A stretch of DNA of 64,000 nt from Candidatus Nitrospira kreftii (GCA_014058405.1 CP047423.1:1-64000), one strand, 5' to 3'. Positions 20,938 through 29,917 are shown, counted from the first letter of the stretch. Translations and numbers: made by a program. The notes: a model not told the origin generated them from the letters alone.

Positions 20938-21584
20938 TGACGAAGCCACGGAAGAGAGAAAAAGGACGAGAATCGGTGGAAGACACCAACGGGAGTGGAA
21001 AGCCTGCGGACTTGCCAGCTCTTCAATCGCTGGTCACTGAAATGCTGCTCGCGCTTGGAGAGAAGCCGGGTCGTAACGGTTTGCTCAAGACGCCTGAGCG
21101 TGTAGCCAAGGCGTTGGCCTTTATGACTCAAGGCTATCAGCGCAATATCGATCAGTTGCTGAACGGAGCGCTCTTTCCGATCGAATACGACGAAATGGTC
21201 ATCGTGAAAGACATCGATTTTTTCAGCATGTGCGAGCACCATCTGCTCCCGTTTTTTGGCAGAGTCCATGTCGGCTATTTGCCGAATAAGAAAGTCGTGG
21301 GTCTGAGCAAAATTCCTCGTATCGTGGATACCTTTGCCAGACGGCTTCAAGTTCAAGAACGTCTGACGGTTCAAATCGCCGAAACCCTACGCTCCAAGTT
21401 GAACGCGCATGGCGTCGGGGTGGTGGTCGAGGCGCGACATCTCTGCATGATGATGCGCGGAGTGGAGAAGCAAAACACCGTGGCCGTCACCAGCTCCATG
21501 TTGGGAGCGTTCCGTAGCCAATCACAGACGCGTGAGGAATTTCTCAAGTTGATTCGACGCGGTAGCATCGGCGATCCAGAGTGA
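20937..21584 (+). CDS. folE: GTP cyclohydrolase I FolE
   Basis: 215-residue enzyme converting GTP to 7,8-dihydroneopterin triphosphate. Zinc ligands lie in [11 protein letters not shown] (Cys and His) and [11 protein letters not shown] (Cys); [24 protein letters not shown] is the family signature. It starts with GTG at the last base of the preceding stop codon, a strict translational coupling. It converges on the following hydrolase gene with only four bases between the stop codons, so no conventional terminator fits in the gap. Confidence 0.96.
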   Translation: MTKPRKREKGRESVEDTNGSGKPADLPALQSLVTEMLLALGEKPGRNGLLKTPERVAKALAFMTQGYQRNIDQLLNGALFPIEYDEMVIVKDIDFFSMCEHHLLPFFGRVHVGYLPNKKVVGLSKIPRIVDTFARRLQVQERLTVQIAETLRSKLNAHGVGVVVEARHLCMMMRGVEKQNTVAVTSSMLGAFRSQSQTREEFLKLIRRGSIGDPE

Positions 21585-21588
21585 GCGC

Positions 21589-22443
21589 TCAACAATTGTT
21601 CGTGTAGCCGCGTTGGTGACTCACTAACGTCGAGACAAAAGAACGGACTGTCTCATTAAAGAGTTCAGGCTGTTCCAGGTTTGCAAGGTGAGCGGCTCCA
21701 GGGATGATGGTTAAACGGGCATTGGGAATCCGCTCTACCATAAGTTTGGCATCGGAAGGCGGGGTGGGAAGATCAAGCTCACCAACAATGACCTGAGTGG
21801 GACAGGAAACCTGATCGAGGAGCGGTAGTGAATCCGGCCGAGCAGCCATGGCCATCAAGTCTCCCGCAATGCCGCTGATTTCATTTCCCTCGATCATCGC
21901 GCGCACTCGTTGAACAAGCTCCGGCCTCGTCTGAGTCGTTGCGGGACTCAGTAACTTTGGAATCATGATGTCGGCGATCGCCCTCGCACCTTGCTTGTAG
22001 GCGATCTGAGCCAGCTCAAACCGTGCCAGCTTTCCTTCGGCAGTATCTGCCTGAGCTCTGGTGTCCGCCAACACCAATCCTTTGACACGCTCGGCGTACC
22101 TTCGATAGAACGCAAAGAGGATGTACCCTCCCATGGACAGTCCGACGAAGACCGCGTGAGGGATCGCTAAGTGATCCAACAGACCGCGGACATCGTCGGC
22201 AGCTTGTTCGAGAGTATACTGCCAGAGCGGCGCATCGGATTCACCGTGCCCACGCAAATCAAGTGTGACGATCCGAAAATCTTGGGCGAGTGCAGCCTCT
22301 TGGGGAGCCCACATCATTCGGCTGAGCGGAAAAGCGTGTAGAAAGACGATCGGAAACCCACTCCCCTGATCGTGGTACGCGATCGAGATCCCATTGATCG
22401 TCGCCTGCATCAGTTCCTCCATACGGGAAACTGTTCCTAGCAT
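21589..22443 (-). CDS. Alpha/beta hydrolase
   Basis: Up to 284 residues. Classic alpha/beta-hydrolase motifs: oxyanion strand VFLHAFPLSRMMW, nucleophile elbow GLSMGGY, an acidic residue in VGELDLPTP, and catalytic histidine in PGAAHLANLEQP. It is closest in pattern to 3-oxoadipate enol-lactonase-like hydrolases, but substrate cannot be inferred and no aromatic degradation genes are nearby. The true start may be an internal ATG (MEELMQAT or MQATING) 22-34 bases into the frame. It is divergent from rarA. Confidence 0.85.
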   Translation of the reverse strand: MLGTVSRMEELMQATINGISIAYHDQGSGFPIVFLHAFPLSRMMWAPQEAALAQDFRIVTLDLRGHGESDAPLWQYTLEQAADDVRGLLDHLAIPHAVFVGLSMGGYILFAFYRRYAERVKGLVLADTRAQADTAEGKLARFELAQIAYKQGARAIADIMIPKLLSPATTQTRPELVQRVRAMIEGNEISGIAGDLMAMAARPDSLPLLDQVSCPTQVIVGELDLPTPPSDAKLMVERIPNARLTIIPGAAHLANLEQPELFNETVRSFVSTLVSHQRGYTNNC

Positions 22444-22520
22444 CGACGACCCTCGTGGTCAAGAGCCCATTTGCGTACGCCCTCACGGGCAGATACAATT
22501 CCTCGATTTCCGGAGATGGG

Positions 22521-23816
22521 ATGTCGATGTCACGTGAGCCACGCCCCGATCTATTCACCGCATCAGAGACAGGCCGCAATGTACCTGCGCCGCTCGCGGA
22601 ACGCATGCGGCCACGAGATTTCGCTGATTTTGTCGGACAGGACGACATTGTCGGACCCGATCGTCCCTTGCGAAAAGCGATTGAGGCGGACCGACTGTCG
22701 TCGGTGATTTTCTGGGGACCGCCGGGATCCGGAAAAACCACACTCGCACATCTCATCGCGAGACATACCAAGGCTCATTTTGTGCCGTTTTCTGCAGTGA
22801 CCGGAGGCATTCCCGAGCTGAGGGAGATCATCAAAGCTGCTGAGCATCGGCTGGCCTTGCAGCAACAGAAAACCGTGTTGTTCGTCGACGAAATTCATCG
22901 CTTCAACAAGGCGCAGCAGGACGCGTTTCTCCCCCATGTGGAGCGTGGCACGGTGGTGTTAGTCGGTGCGACCACCGAAAATCCTTCCTTTGAGGTCATC
23001 AGCCCTCTCTTGTCACGTTCAATGGTCGTCGTGCTGAAGTCCCTGGACGAAACGGCATTGGATGGAATCATCAATCGAGCGTTGGAAGACCAAACCGTCG
23101 GACTGGGTGGAAAGAACGCTCGTGTCGCACCGGAAGCCAGACGACGACTCATTTCCTATGGAAACGGCGATGCACGCTCACTCCTGACGGCATTGGAGTT
23201 CATCGTTGAGCAATGCGAAGCAAGACCGGATGGAACCCGAGTGATCGATATTCAGGTGGTCGAGTCTGGACTCCTCGCCCGATCATTGCGCTATGACAAG
23301 TCTGGCGAAGAGCACTACACCCTGATCTCCGCTTACATTAAAAGTCTTCGGGATTCCGATCCGAACGGGGCGCTCTATTGGTTGGCTCGTATGCTCGATG
23401 CTGGGGAAGATCCAAAATTCATTGCCCGACGGATGGTCATCTTTGCATCGGAGGACATCGGCAACGCGGACCCCTTGGCCATCGTTATCGCCACGTCCGT
23501 GGCGCAAGCAGTCCAGTTTGTAGGGCTCCCGGAAGCGCAGATCAACCTAGCTCACGGCACCACATACCTGGCGTCACGATGCAAAGATAATGCGTCCTAT
23601 GTTGGTCTCTTGGAAGCCCTCAAGGATGTGAAAACCTATGGAAATCTGGGGGTTCCACTGCACCTCCGGAATGCGGTGACCTCGCTCATGAAGGAGCTGG
23701 GGTATGGGACGGATTACCGCTATGTTCATGATGACCCGTCGGCTCGGGAAGACCAAACCCATCTTCCGCCGGCACTGAGAGATCGCCGATACTACCGTCC
23801 AAAGCCCCTAGAATAG
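22521..23816 (+). CDS. rarA: Replication-associated recombination ATPase RarA (MgsA)
   Basis: AAA+ clamp-loader-like ATPase acting at stalled replication forks. Walker A is GPPGSGKTTLAH and Walker B FVDEIHRFNK, followed by the sensor sequence GATTENPSFEVISPLLSR. The C-terminal MgsA tetramerisation part is complete (DEDIGNADPLA-like SEDIGNADPLA and HLRNAVT). I set the start at ATG 22,521 with GGAGATGGG upstream; the open frame extends 66 bases further up with sequence that does not look like RarA. The length of 431 residues is normal. Confidence 0.93.
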   Translation: MSMSREPRPDLFTASETGRNVPAPLAERMRPRDFADFVGQDDIVGPDRPLRKAIEADRLSSVIFWGPPGSGKTTLAHLIARHTKAHFVPFSAVTGGIPELREIIKAAEHRLALQQQKTVLFVDEIHRFNKAQQDAFLPHVERGTVVLVGATTENPSFEVISPLLSRSMVVVLKSLDETALDGIINRALEDQTVGLGGKNARVAPEARRRLISYGNGDARSLLTALEFIVEQCEARPDGTRVIDIQVVESGLLARSLRYDKSGEEHYTLISAYIKSLRDSDPNGALYWLARMLDAGEDPKFIARRMVIFASEDIGNADPLAIVIATSVAQAVQFVGLPEAQINLAHGTTYLASRCKDNASYVGLLEALKDVKTYGNLGVPLHLRNAVTSLMKELGYGTDYRYVHDDPSAREDQTHLPPALRDRRYYRPKPLE

Positions 23817-23831
23817 GGCCAATTGTCCTAT

Positions 23832-23859
23832 TTTACATTCTTTTCTAATCGGTTATACT
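23832..23859 (+). promoter_or_regulatory. Probable promoter of the PilZ-like gene
   Basis: TTTACA (23,832-23,837) and TATACT (23,854-23,859) with a 16-base spacer. Transcription would start about at 23,866, only a few bases before the ATG at 23,869, so the message may be nearly leaderless unless translation starts further in. Confidence 0.45.
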
Positions 23860-23868
23860 TAGAGAATA

Positions 23869-24261
23869 ATGAAGCGAGGAGAAACCAAGCAGTCGGCAAG
23901 CATGGCCGCCCTGAGCGAACGTAGAAAATTTGTGCGGGCTACCTTGGTTGGCTCTGCCTTAATGTCGCCGAAGAGTGGAGGGCGGGCCTGCACCGCGGTC
24001 CTCGACAATGTCAATAAGATCGGAGCCGGGCTGCACACCAAAGAACGTTTCCCGCCGAACGAGAAAGTCACCGTGTCGCTCGCATTCCTGGATTCTGACC
24101 GAGTCGAGCAACAGGAGAAGCTTGATGGGACCGTCGCTTGGGTCAAACCTTGGGATAAAAAAGGTTTCTTGATCGGTGTCGTCTGGGATGAATTGGTGAC
24201 GAAAGAAAGGAACCGCTGGCTGTACTACTATCTGGAAGAAACTCTCAAGGCTTCCGTCTAA
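23869..24261 (+). CDS. PilZ-domain-like protein
   Basis: 130-residue protein with ERRKFVR near residue 20 (an RxxxR-type c-di-GMP loop) and VLDNVNKIGAG in place of the usual D/NxSxxG motif, followed by beta strands VTVSLAFLD, DGTVAWVKPW and FLIGVVWDEL, all typical of PilZ barrels. The serine of the second motif is Asn here, so c-di-GMP binding is likely but not certain. It stands alone between rarA and the convergent ABC-F gene, with a clear promoter upstream. The start at 23,869 has no leader; ATG 23,902 is an alternative. Confidence 0.8.
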   Translation: MKRGETKQSASMAALSERRKFVRATLVGSALMSPKSGGRACTAVLDNVNKIGAGLHTKERFPPNEKVTVSLAFLDSDRVEQQEKLDGTVAWVKPWDKKGFLIGVVWDELVTKERNRWLYYYLEETLKASV

Positions 24262-24264
24262 GAG

Positions 24265-26112
24265 CTATCCCAAGGCCACAAGCTGTTGCTTCACGTTCTC
24301 CAATTCAGCCGAAAGTGATTCCCAGCGCGCGGTCAGTCGCTCGAGATCGCGCTTCCAGTCATCTTGTTCTTGATGCAGGGCGTTCCAGCGATCGAACTGC
24401 TCATAAAGTTTCGGATCGGCCAGTTCTGCTTCGCGCGTTTTGATCTTCGCTTCGGTCTCCGTCACTTCAGCTTCCGCTCGGGACACCTGTTTTTCCAATC
24501 TGGCCTGGGTCTTGGTCAGGTCACGACGCTCGCCTCCTCGCCCTTTTGGCTGGACTTGTTGGGCCATCGCGCGTGTTGGGCCTGAAGAAGGGGGTTGAGA
24601 TGCACCGCCCAGCTCCTCGCTCGTTTCCTTGATGGATTCGAACTCTTGAGCCTTCTTCCAGAGATAATACTCGTAGTCGCCGATAAAGTTCCGAGCCTGC
24701 CCCTCTTCGATTTCCACAACCCTGGTGGCGATTCTCGTCAAAAACGTCGGGTCATGTGAAATGAAGATGATGGTCCCCGGAAACGCAGCCAATGCGTCCG
24801 TGAGGACATCCACAGAGGCTGGATCCAAATGGTTGGTCGGCTCATCGAGCAACAAGGTATTGGCGGGCTCAACGAGCATGCGAGCTAAGGCGACCCGGTT
24901 CCGTTCACCGCCGCTTAAGGCTTTGATCGGTTTTTTCTGATCCTGGCCAGAGAATAAGAAGGCCCCTGCGATCCCTCGCAAGAAATTCATTTCGGCATGT
25001 TTGGTGACCTCTTCAAGGGAATCAAGAACCGAGTGCTCCGGGTTCAAAGTCTCCGCCTGATGCTGCGCGAAATAGTGCAGCGACACGCCATGACCGACGG
25101 TTCTGGTGCCGGTATCGGACGGAAGCACACCGGCGAGCATCTTCAAGAGTGTACTCTTTCCTGCGCCGTTCTCTCCCACCAGCGCGACACGTTGTCCGCG
25201 CTCCACGGAAAAATCGAGCGTCTTGTAGACCACTTTCTCGCCATAGCGCTTACTGGCTCCAGCCAAATCCAACACTTGACGGCCGCTGGCCGCCGGGAGG
25301 GGAAACCGGAACTTGACACGTTTCGGATCTCGCTGAATTTCAATCCGTTTCACCTTTTCGAGCTGTTTAAGGCGCGATTGAACCTGGCTCGCCTTGTTGG
25401 CCTGATACCGGAAGCGATCGACGAATTTCTGAACTCGCGCGATCTCTTTGGATTGGCGAGACGCCGAGGCGTGTAATTGAAAATCTTTTTCTTCTTTCAG
25501 CTTGCAGAACAGTGAGTAGTTGCCACGGTACTCCTCGATCGTATGGTGCCGTAGCTCCCAGATATGCGTCACCACTCGGTCGAGAAACGCGGTGTCGTGG
25601 CTGATGATCAGAAGCGTCATGCCGGATTGGAGTAGAAACTGTTCGAACCATCGCTGCGTGGGTTTGTCCAAGTGGTTCGTCGGCTCGTCGAGCATCAACA
25701 CGTCGGGATTCGATAAAAGTAGATGCGCGAGAGCGACCCGCATCCGATAGCCACCGGATAGTTTCTCGACGAGACGATCGAAATCTACCTCTGTAAACCC
25801 TAGGCCCATCAAGATGCGTTTGGCTTCATACTCAGGGTACTCATCGCGATGCGCTGCATCGAGCACGGTCTTGCCGGTGATGGTTTCGAGTTCCTGTGGT
25901 AGGTAGCCGATCCGAAGCCGAGGTCGCTTCCGGATCGAGCCCTTGTCCGGGGCCTCTTCGCCGAGGATCATGCGGAACAGGGTGGTCTTCCCGGCGCCGT
26001 TAGGTCCAACCAGGCCCACTCGTGAATTGGGGCGAAGATGAGCAGAAGCATCCGTGAGCAGCACCTTGGTTGAATATTGCTTATGAATCGACTCGATTTG
26101 GAGCATCGGCAC
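24265..26112 (-). CDS. ABC-F family ATPase
   Basis: 615-residue soluble protein with two ABC ATPase domains and no membrane helix. Walker A GPNGAGKTT and GENGAGKST, signatures LSGGYRMRVALA and LSGGERNRVALA, and Walker B LMLDEPTNHLD and LLLDEPTNHLD are all intact. ABC-F proteins act on the ribosome, adjusting translation or protecting it. A linker rich in basic residues separates the domains, and the C-terminus is a long coiled coil (LTKTQARLEKQVSRAEAEV onward), as in Uup and similar members. It converges on the PilZ gene with three bases between them. Confidence 0.92.
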   Translation of the reverse strand: MPMLQIESIHKQYSTKVLLTDASAHLRPNSRVGLVGPNGAGKTTLFRMILGEEAPDKGSIRKRPRLRIGYLPQELETITGKTVLDAAHRDEYPEYEAKRILMGLGFTEVDFDRLVEKLSGGYRMRVALAHLLLSNPDVLMLDEPTNHLDKPTQRWFEQFLLQSGMTLLIISHDTAFLDRVVTHIWELRHHTIEEYRGNYSLFCKLKEEKDFQLHASASRQSKEIARVQKFVDRFRYQANKASQVQSRLKQLEKVKRIEIQRDPKRVKFRFPLPAASGRQVLDLAGASKRYGEKVVYKTLDFSVERGQRVALVGENGAGKSTLLKMLAGVLPSDTGTRTVGHGVSLHYFAQHQAETLNPEHSVLDSLEEVTKHAEMNFLRGIAGAFLFSGQDQKKPIKALSGGERNRVALARMLVEPANTLLLDEPTNHLDPASVDVLTDALAAFPGTIIFISHDPTFLTRIATRVVEIEEGQARNFIGDYEYYLWKKAQEFESIKETSEELGGASQPPSSGPTRAMAQQVQPKGRGGERRDLTKTQARLEKQVSRAEAEVTETEAKIKTREAELADPKLYEQFDRWNALHQEQDDWKRDLERLTARWESLSAELENVKQQLVALG

Positions 26113-26318
26113 AAACCTTCCGTGTAAAATGGAGCGACTGGATCAATGAAAAGGAACGCGAACAGCCTGAATAATTAGCAGGTCGGGAGGCGAGGCAACG
26201 TGAGAAAGTTCATTACAGCGAACATTCTAGAATCCTAAACTACTCATCCCCGAAAGCCTTCACCGCAGACTCAAGCAACAAAACCTTCACAGAGCCGAGG
26301 TCTACACACAGTGCTGTT

Positions 26319-26394
26319 TGGTGGAGCTGGCCGGGATTGAACCGGCGACCTCGTGAATGCCATTCACGCGCGCTCCCAACTGCGCCACAGCCCC
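26319..26394 (-). tRNA. tRNA-Ala (anticodon GGC)
   Basis: Complete cloverleaf on the minus strand: acceptor GGGGCTG/CAGCTCC, D stem GCGC/GCGC, anticodon stem CGTGA/TCACG with loop ATGGCAT giving anticodon GGC, T arm GCCGG-TTCAATC-CCGGC, and an encoded CCA end. It is divergent from purA and about 200 bases upstream of the ABC-F gene start. Confidence 0.95.
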
Positions 26395-26557
26395 ACCTGG
26401 GAAATGTTCAAATCGAAGTGAATAGGGAAAATTGCGGCCTTGAAGCAATGGGTTGCATGCTAACATGCAGATGAGAGCCAGTCAATCAACCAATCGCGAC
26501 CGCACCGCGCTCTGGACCCACGTACAGCATGGAATCCGAAGTACCTCAACAACCGGC

Positions 26558-26586
26558 TTGACAAAAAGAGAGGTCGCACCTACCAT
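26558..26586 (+). promoter_or_regulatory. Strong promoter of purA
   Basis: Perfect TTGACA (26,558-26,563), 17-base spacer, TACCAT (26,581-26,586). Transcription should start near 26,593, just ahead of a terminator hairpin and about 70 bases before the purA ATG. Confidence 0.6.
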
Positions 26587-26596
26587 GTGGGCCGTT

Positions 26597-26632
26597 GGCT
26601 CTGATCACCACATCCGGTCAGAGCCATTTTTT
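26597..26632 (+). terminator. Terminator/attenuator hairpin in the purA leader
   Basis: Perfect 8-bp arms GGCTCTGA and TCAGAGCC with a 13-base loop, followed by ATTTTTT. It has all features of an intrinsic terminator, begins about four bases after the predicted transcription start and ends 34 bases before the purA start codon. Transcription of purA must pass it, which implies attenuation or release of a leader RNA of about 40 nucleotides. Confidence 0.6.
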
Positions 26633-26665
26633 CGTGCCGAGATAGGTTGGGGGCTTCCACTATTT

Positions 26666-27988
26666 ATGGGCAATCTCGTCATCATCGGGGCTCAATGGGG
26701 CGACGAAGGCAAGGGCAAGATCGTCGATATCTTAGCCCGCGATGCCGATATTGTCGTGCGGTACCAGGGCGGCTCCAATGCCGGGCATACCGTCATTAAT
26801 GAACGAGGCACCTATATTTTTCATCTCATCCCATCGGGGATCTTATACCGAGGGACGACGTGTGTCATCGGAAACGGCGTCGTCGTGGATCCCGGGTCCC
26901 TCATCGAAGAGATGGATCAGCTCCAGACGAAGGGAATTGCAGTCGGCAAGAACTTCGTAATCAGTCAGCGGGCTCACTTGATCCTCCCGTATCACAAGGC
27001 AATCGACCGAGCGTCCGAACAGTCAAAAGGGTCACGGAAGATTGGGACAACCGGGCGGGGAATTGGGCCATCGTATGCCGACAAGATGGCACGGATTGGA
27101 ATTCTTGTGGGTGATCTGTTAAACCCGTCGTTGTTCAAGAACAAGCTCGACGAGAACCTCGTCGAGATGAATTGGTTCTTAGAGCGCCTTCATAAAGTCG
27201 AGACCTTTCAGGTCGACAAAGTATTCGATCAATACATGGGGTATGCCGATCGGCTGAAGAGCCATATCGTCGACACCACGATCTTGTTGAATCGTGCGAT
27301 CGAGAAAAACAAAACGGTCATATTTGAGGGCGCCCAAGGTACGAACCTGGATGTGGACTTCGGCACCTATCCCTATGTCACCTCGTCCAGCGCGGCAGCC
27401 GGCGGAGCCTGCACCGGTACGGGCGTGGGACCCACGATGATCGACGCGGTGATGGGCATCGCGAAGGCATATTCCACGAGAGTGGGCAGCGGGCCGTTTC
27501 CGACCGAACTGACCGATGAGGACGGGCGGGGCCTCCAAGAGCGAGGACGGGAGTTCGGATCGACCACCGGACGGGCGAGACGCTGCGGGTGGTTTGATGC
27601 GGTCGTGGTTCGTCATGCGACGGTGGTGAATGGCCTCACCTCGCTGGCGCTGACCAAACTCGACGTGCTCGACGGCTGTAAGGAACTCAAGCTCTGTACC
27701 GGCTACAGACATGGCAACACACTGTATAAAACCATGCCGGCCGATCTGGATGTGTTGACCAACTGCGTGCCGGTCTATCAGCGGATGAAAGGGTGGACGA
27801 CCGCCACAACAGGGACTACCCGCTACACCAAACTTCCGGTTGAAGCGAAACGATATCTGGCTCGCATCGAGGAGTTGGCGCAGTGCCGAATCGACATGAT
27901 TTCGACTGGTTCCAAACGTACAGAAACGATCATGCTTCGCAACCCCATGGACTGTTCTCGCCGACGCCCCAAACGCTCCCGAAAATAG
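26666..27988 (+). CDS. purA: Adenylosuccinate synthetase
   Basis: 440-residue GTP-dependent enzyme converting IMP and aspartate to adenylosuccinate in AMP synthesis. The start at 26,666 gives the standard N-terminus MGNLVIIGAQWGDEGKGKIVD with the phosphate-binding GDEGKGK; GTTGRGIGPSY and GAQGTNLDVDFGTYPYVTSS are the IMP/aspartate loops. The frame is open for another 71 codons upstream, but that part covers the promoter and terminator and shows no family similarity. Expression is probably controlled by the leader hairpin. Confidence 0.96.
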   Translation: MGNLVIIGAQWGDEGKGKIVDILARDADIVVRYQGGSNAGHTVINERGTYIFHLIPSGILYRGTTCVIGNGVVVDPGSLIEEMDQLQTKGIAVGKNFVISQRAHLILPYHKAIDRASEQSKGSRKIGTTGRGIGPSYADKMARIGILVGDLLNPSLFKNKLDENLVEMNWFLERLHKVETFQVDKVFDQYMGYADRLKSHIVDTTILLNRAIEKNKTVIFEGAQGTNLDVDFGTYPYVTSSSAAAGGACTGTGVGPTMIDAVMGIAKAYSTRVGSGPFPTELTDEDGRGLQERGREFGSTTGRARRCGWFDAVVVRHATVVNGLTSLALTKLDVLDGCKELKLCTGYRHGNTLYKTMPADLDVLTNCVPVYQRMKGWTTATTGTTRYTKLPVEAKRYLARIEELAQCRIDMISTGSKRTETIMLRNPMDCSRRRPKRSRK

Positions 27989-28080
27989 TCGATAGTCAAT
28001 CACAAGGCGGGAATGCTAGGATGGACGGGTTACTGTGTCGTTAGTTCTCAAGCACATCGAATGGTGAGTTAATTTGAGCC

Positions 28081-28205
28081 GCAGGATGTTCAAAATGGCC
28101 GGCAACCAGGCCGCAGCAAGCGAAACCCGAGTCGTACAGTGGTTAGTACGTCGCAGGGTTTGAGCGATGCGAGAACTCCGTTGGTGACCATTTTCAACAT
28201 CCTGC
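28081..28205. repeat. 125-bp imperfect palindromic intergenic repeat
   Basis: Terminal arms GCAGGATGTTCAAAATGG and CCATTTTCAACATCCTGC match with one mismatch, and an inner pair (AAACCCGAGTCGTAC / GTACGTCGCAGGGTTT) continues the pairing, so the whole element can fold into one long hairpin. The core reading GAGCGATGCGAGAAC resembles, from memory, dispersed intergenic repeats of Nitrospira genomes. It has no coding capacity and ends three bases before tRNA-Lys. Confidence 0.7.
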
Positions 28206-28208
28206 CGT

Positions 28209-28284
28209 GAGCCGGTAGCTCAGTCGGTAGAGCATCGCCCTTTTAAGGCGAGGGCCCTGGGTTCGAGTCCCAGCCGGCTCACCA
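28209..28284 (+). tRNA. tRNA-Lys (anticodon TTT), island insertion site
   Basis: Cloverleaf with acceptor GAGCCGG/CCGGCTC, D arm GCTC-AGTCGGTA-GAGC, anticodon stem TCGCC/GGCGA with loop CTTTTAA (anticodon TTT), variable loop, T arm CTGGG-TTCGAGT-CCCAG and encoded CCA. The 3' 45 bases are repeated at 60,667-60,711, so the gene was reconstituted after integration of the island. Confidence 0.97.
28240..28284 (+). repeat. attL: 3' end of tRNA-Lys
   Basis: 45 bases from CTTTTAAGGCG to CTCACCA, identical to 60,667-60,711. Sequences on both sides of the two copies differ, so this is the full att identity block. Confidence 0.92.
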
Positions 28285-28336
28285 CAAAAATCAACGAGTT
28301 AGCGTGGTGACCTTGCCCCACCATACGTGTTGTCCC

Positions 28337-29386
28337 TTAGCCCTGTGCTAATTTTGTGCTAACTCGGTCCTGCCGACCCTCTTCCAGCACGTTCACGCCA
28401 TCCCGCAAACTCTCCGGCGAATGATGGGCGTAGCGCTGCGTCATCGTGCTGGTCTTGTGACCGAGCAGCCGTTGGACCTTGTACAGATCGATCCCACGTT
28501 GCACCAAACGCGTCGCGAACGTGTGCCGCATGTCATGGAAACGGAAATCGGAAATACCGGCCCGATCTCGTGCTTCGCAAAACTCCCGTACCAAGAATCG
28601 CACTTGGAGCGTATTGCCCAGCGGCGTCTTAAAGACTGGTCCACATGACGTACCAGTTGCCGCCTGTTTGGCAGCCAGCAGCTCGTACACCGTGCTGTTC
28701 AACGGAATGGTGCGCCGTGTGCCGTTCTTGCTCTTCATCACGATGAGGGTTCCACGGGTGAAATCGACATCCTGCCATTGCAGGTTGAGGATCTCGCCTT
28801 GTCTCATCCCGGTGTTGAGCGCAAAGCGAATGATCTCTTGAAGCCAGAGCGATGAAGCAGCAAGGAGACGCTCCTCTTCATTGGCCGTTAACCAACGATC
28901 CACTTCGTTTCGCACCGGCTCCATCGATACCCGATGCATCGGGTTTTCCCGGCACCATTCCCATTCCCGCATCGCCAGATTGAAGGCATGACGGACGAGC
29001 TGCAACTCTTTGTTGATCGTCGCAGGAGCGGCGTGCTCGAGCCGTCGCTGGGCCTTGTAGGCGGCCAGCAACTTCGGCGACATCTCAGCCAGGACCTTGT
29101 TCCCGAACACCGGCAGGAGATGATTCAGCGCGGCCCGATCGCGCACGCGACTCTTCGGCGCTTTCATCACGGCACGTTCCTGGACATAGCGATCCATCAT
29201 CTCTTGAAACGTCCGCTCCACGTCCTCACGCCGCTCAAAGAACTGTCCCTCGGCAATTTGCACCTTCACTTTGCACAGGATCGATTCCGCCAGTCGTTTG
29301 TCCGTCGTCCCTGTGCTGCGACGAACCTGACGACCGTGATACATAAAACTCATCCACCAGACATGATTACGCTTCACGAGCCCCAT
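28337..29386 (-). CDS. Tyrosine-family integrase
   Basis: 349-residue phage-type site-specific recombinase. The start was set at the ATG at 29,386 because AAAGGAGGAG lies directly upstream; the frame extends further up without support. An N-terminal arm/core-binding domain is followed by the catalytic domain with the first Arg in NTGMRQGEI, HDMRHTF (HxxR) and the nucleophile Tyr in TMTQRYAHHSPE. The last codons contain the doubled TGTGCTAA motif on the opposite strand. Position next to attL and the tRNA makes it the enzyme that inserted the island. Confidence 0.95.
   Translation of the reverse strand: MGLVKRNHVWWMSFMYHGRQVRRSTGTTDKRLAESILCKVKVQIAEGQFFERREDVERTFQEMMDRYVQERAVMKAPKSRVRDRAALNHLLPVFGNKVLAEMSPKLLAAYKAQRRLEHAAPATINKELQLVRHAFNLAMREWEWCRENPMHRVSMEPVRNEVDRWLTANEEERLLAASSLWLQEIIRFALNTGMRQGEILNLQWQDVDFTRGTLIVMKSKNGTRRTIPLNSTVYELLAAKQAATGTSCGPVFKTPLGNTLQVRFLVREFCEARDRAGISDFRFHDMRHTFATRLVQRGIDLYKVQRLLGHKTSTMTQRYAHHSPESLRDGVNVLEEGRQDRVSTKLAQG
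28344..28362 (+). promoter_or_regulatory. Left arm-type site: two TGTGCTAA copies
   Basis: TGTGCTAA-TTT-TGTGCTAA, 60 bases inside attL and within the last integrase codons. The identical 19 bases recur in the same orientation at 60,518-60,536 near attR. This is the expected pattern for arm-type integrase-binding sites. Confidence 0.55.
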
Positions 29387-29696
29387 CGCACTCCTCCTTT
29401 CCGATGAGGCTTGATTTCGGTCTGGTTTCCCCGTGGCGGGCAGTATAGGCAGCGCGCTTCGCGCTCGCAATCAGGGCATCTACAGATGCGCTCGTTCTAT
29501 TCGGGAGTCCAAAGCGCAATCCTTGGTTGGGTTTGCTCACTCCGAAGGAGCGCAGCCAGTCATGAATCGTCTGCCGGTCGAACCGCAGGAGGCCATGGAT
29601 CCTCAGGCAGGGGATCTTGTCTTGTGCCGCCCAGGCATACAGGGTCGCTGGTTTGATATGCAGCTGCTCCGCGAGTTCCTTCACCGTTAAGAGCAT
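29367..29696 (-). CDS. Helix-turn-helix excisionase-like protein
   Basis: 109 residues. The N-terminal MLLTVKELAEQLHIKPATLYAWAAQDKIPCLRI is a MerR/Xis-type winged helix (helix_turn_helix_17), then RFDRQTIHDWL. The C-terminal 50 residues are basic. It ends 20 bases inside the integrase start, so the two are translated together, as excisionase-integrase pairs often are. ATG 29,696 has CAGGTGACGG upstream. A regulator of phage replication is the alternative role. Confidence 0.8.
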   Translation of the reverse strand: MLLTVKELAEQLHIKPATLYAWAAQDKIPCLRIHGLLRFDRQTIHDWLRSFGVSKPNQGLRFGLPNRTSASVDALIASAKRAAYTARHGETRPKSSLIGKEECDGAREA

Positions 29697-29917
29697 TCCG
29701 TCACCTGTTGTCTCGGTCGAATCGGGGGAGTCTGCCGACACCACCGGTCCCCCACCATGCGCCCGCGTCACCGCCGGCGGGGATGGAAGACAGAGCTCCC
29801 AGTGGGGGCGGGCCATCGCTACGGAGCAGCGGATCAGGCCTTCCCAAACTTCCTCTGTCCGTTCATCCCCCGTCCAGGCCTGCCCACTGCGAGAGCGCTG
29901 TGCCCTCCTCCTCCTTC

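Noticed and set aside
26453..26665. 71-codon N-terminal extension of PurA
   Set aside because: It covers promoter and terminator; PurA proteins begin at MGNLVIIGAQWGDEGKGK.
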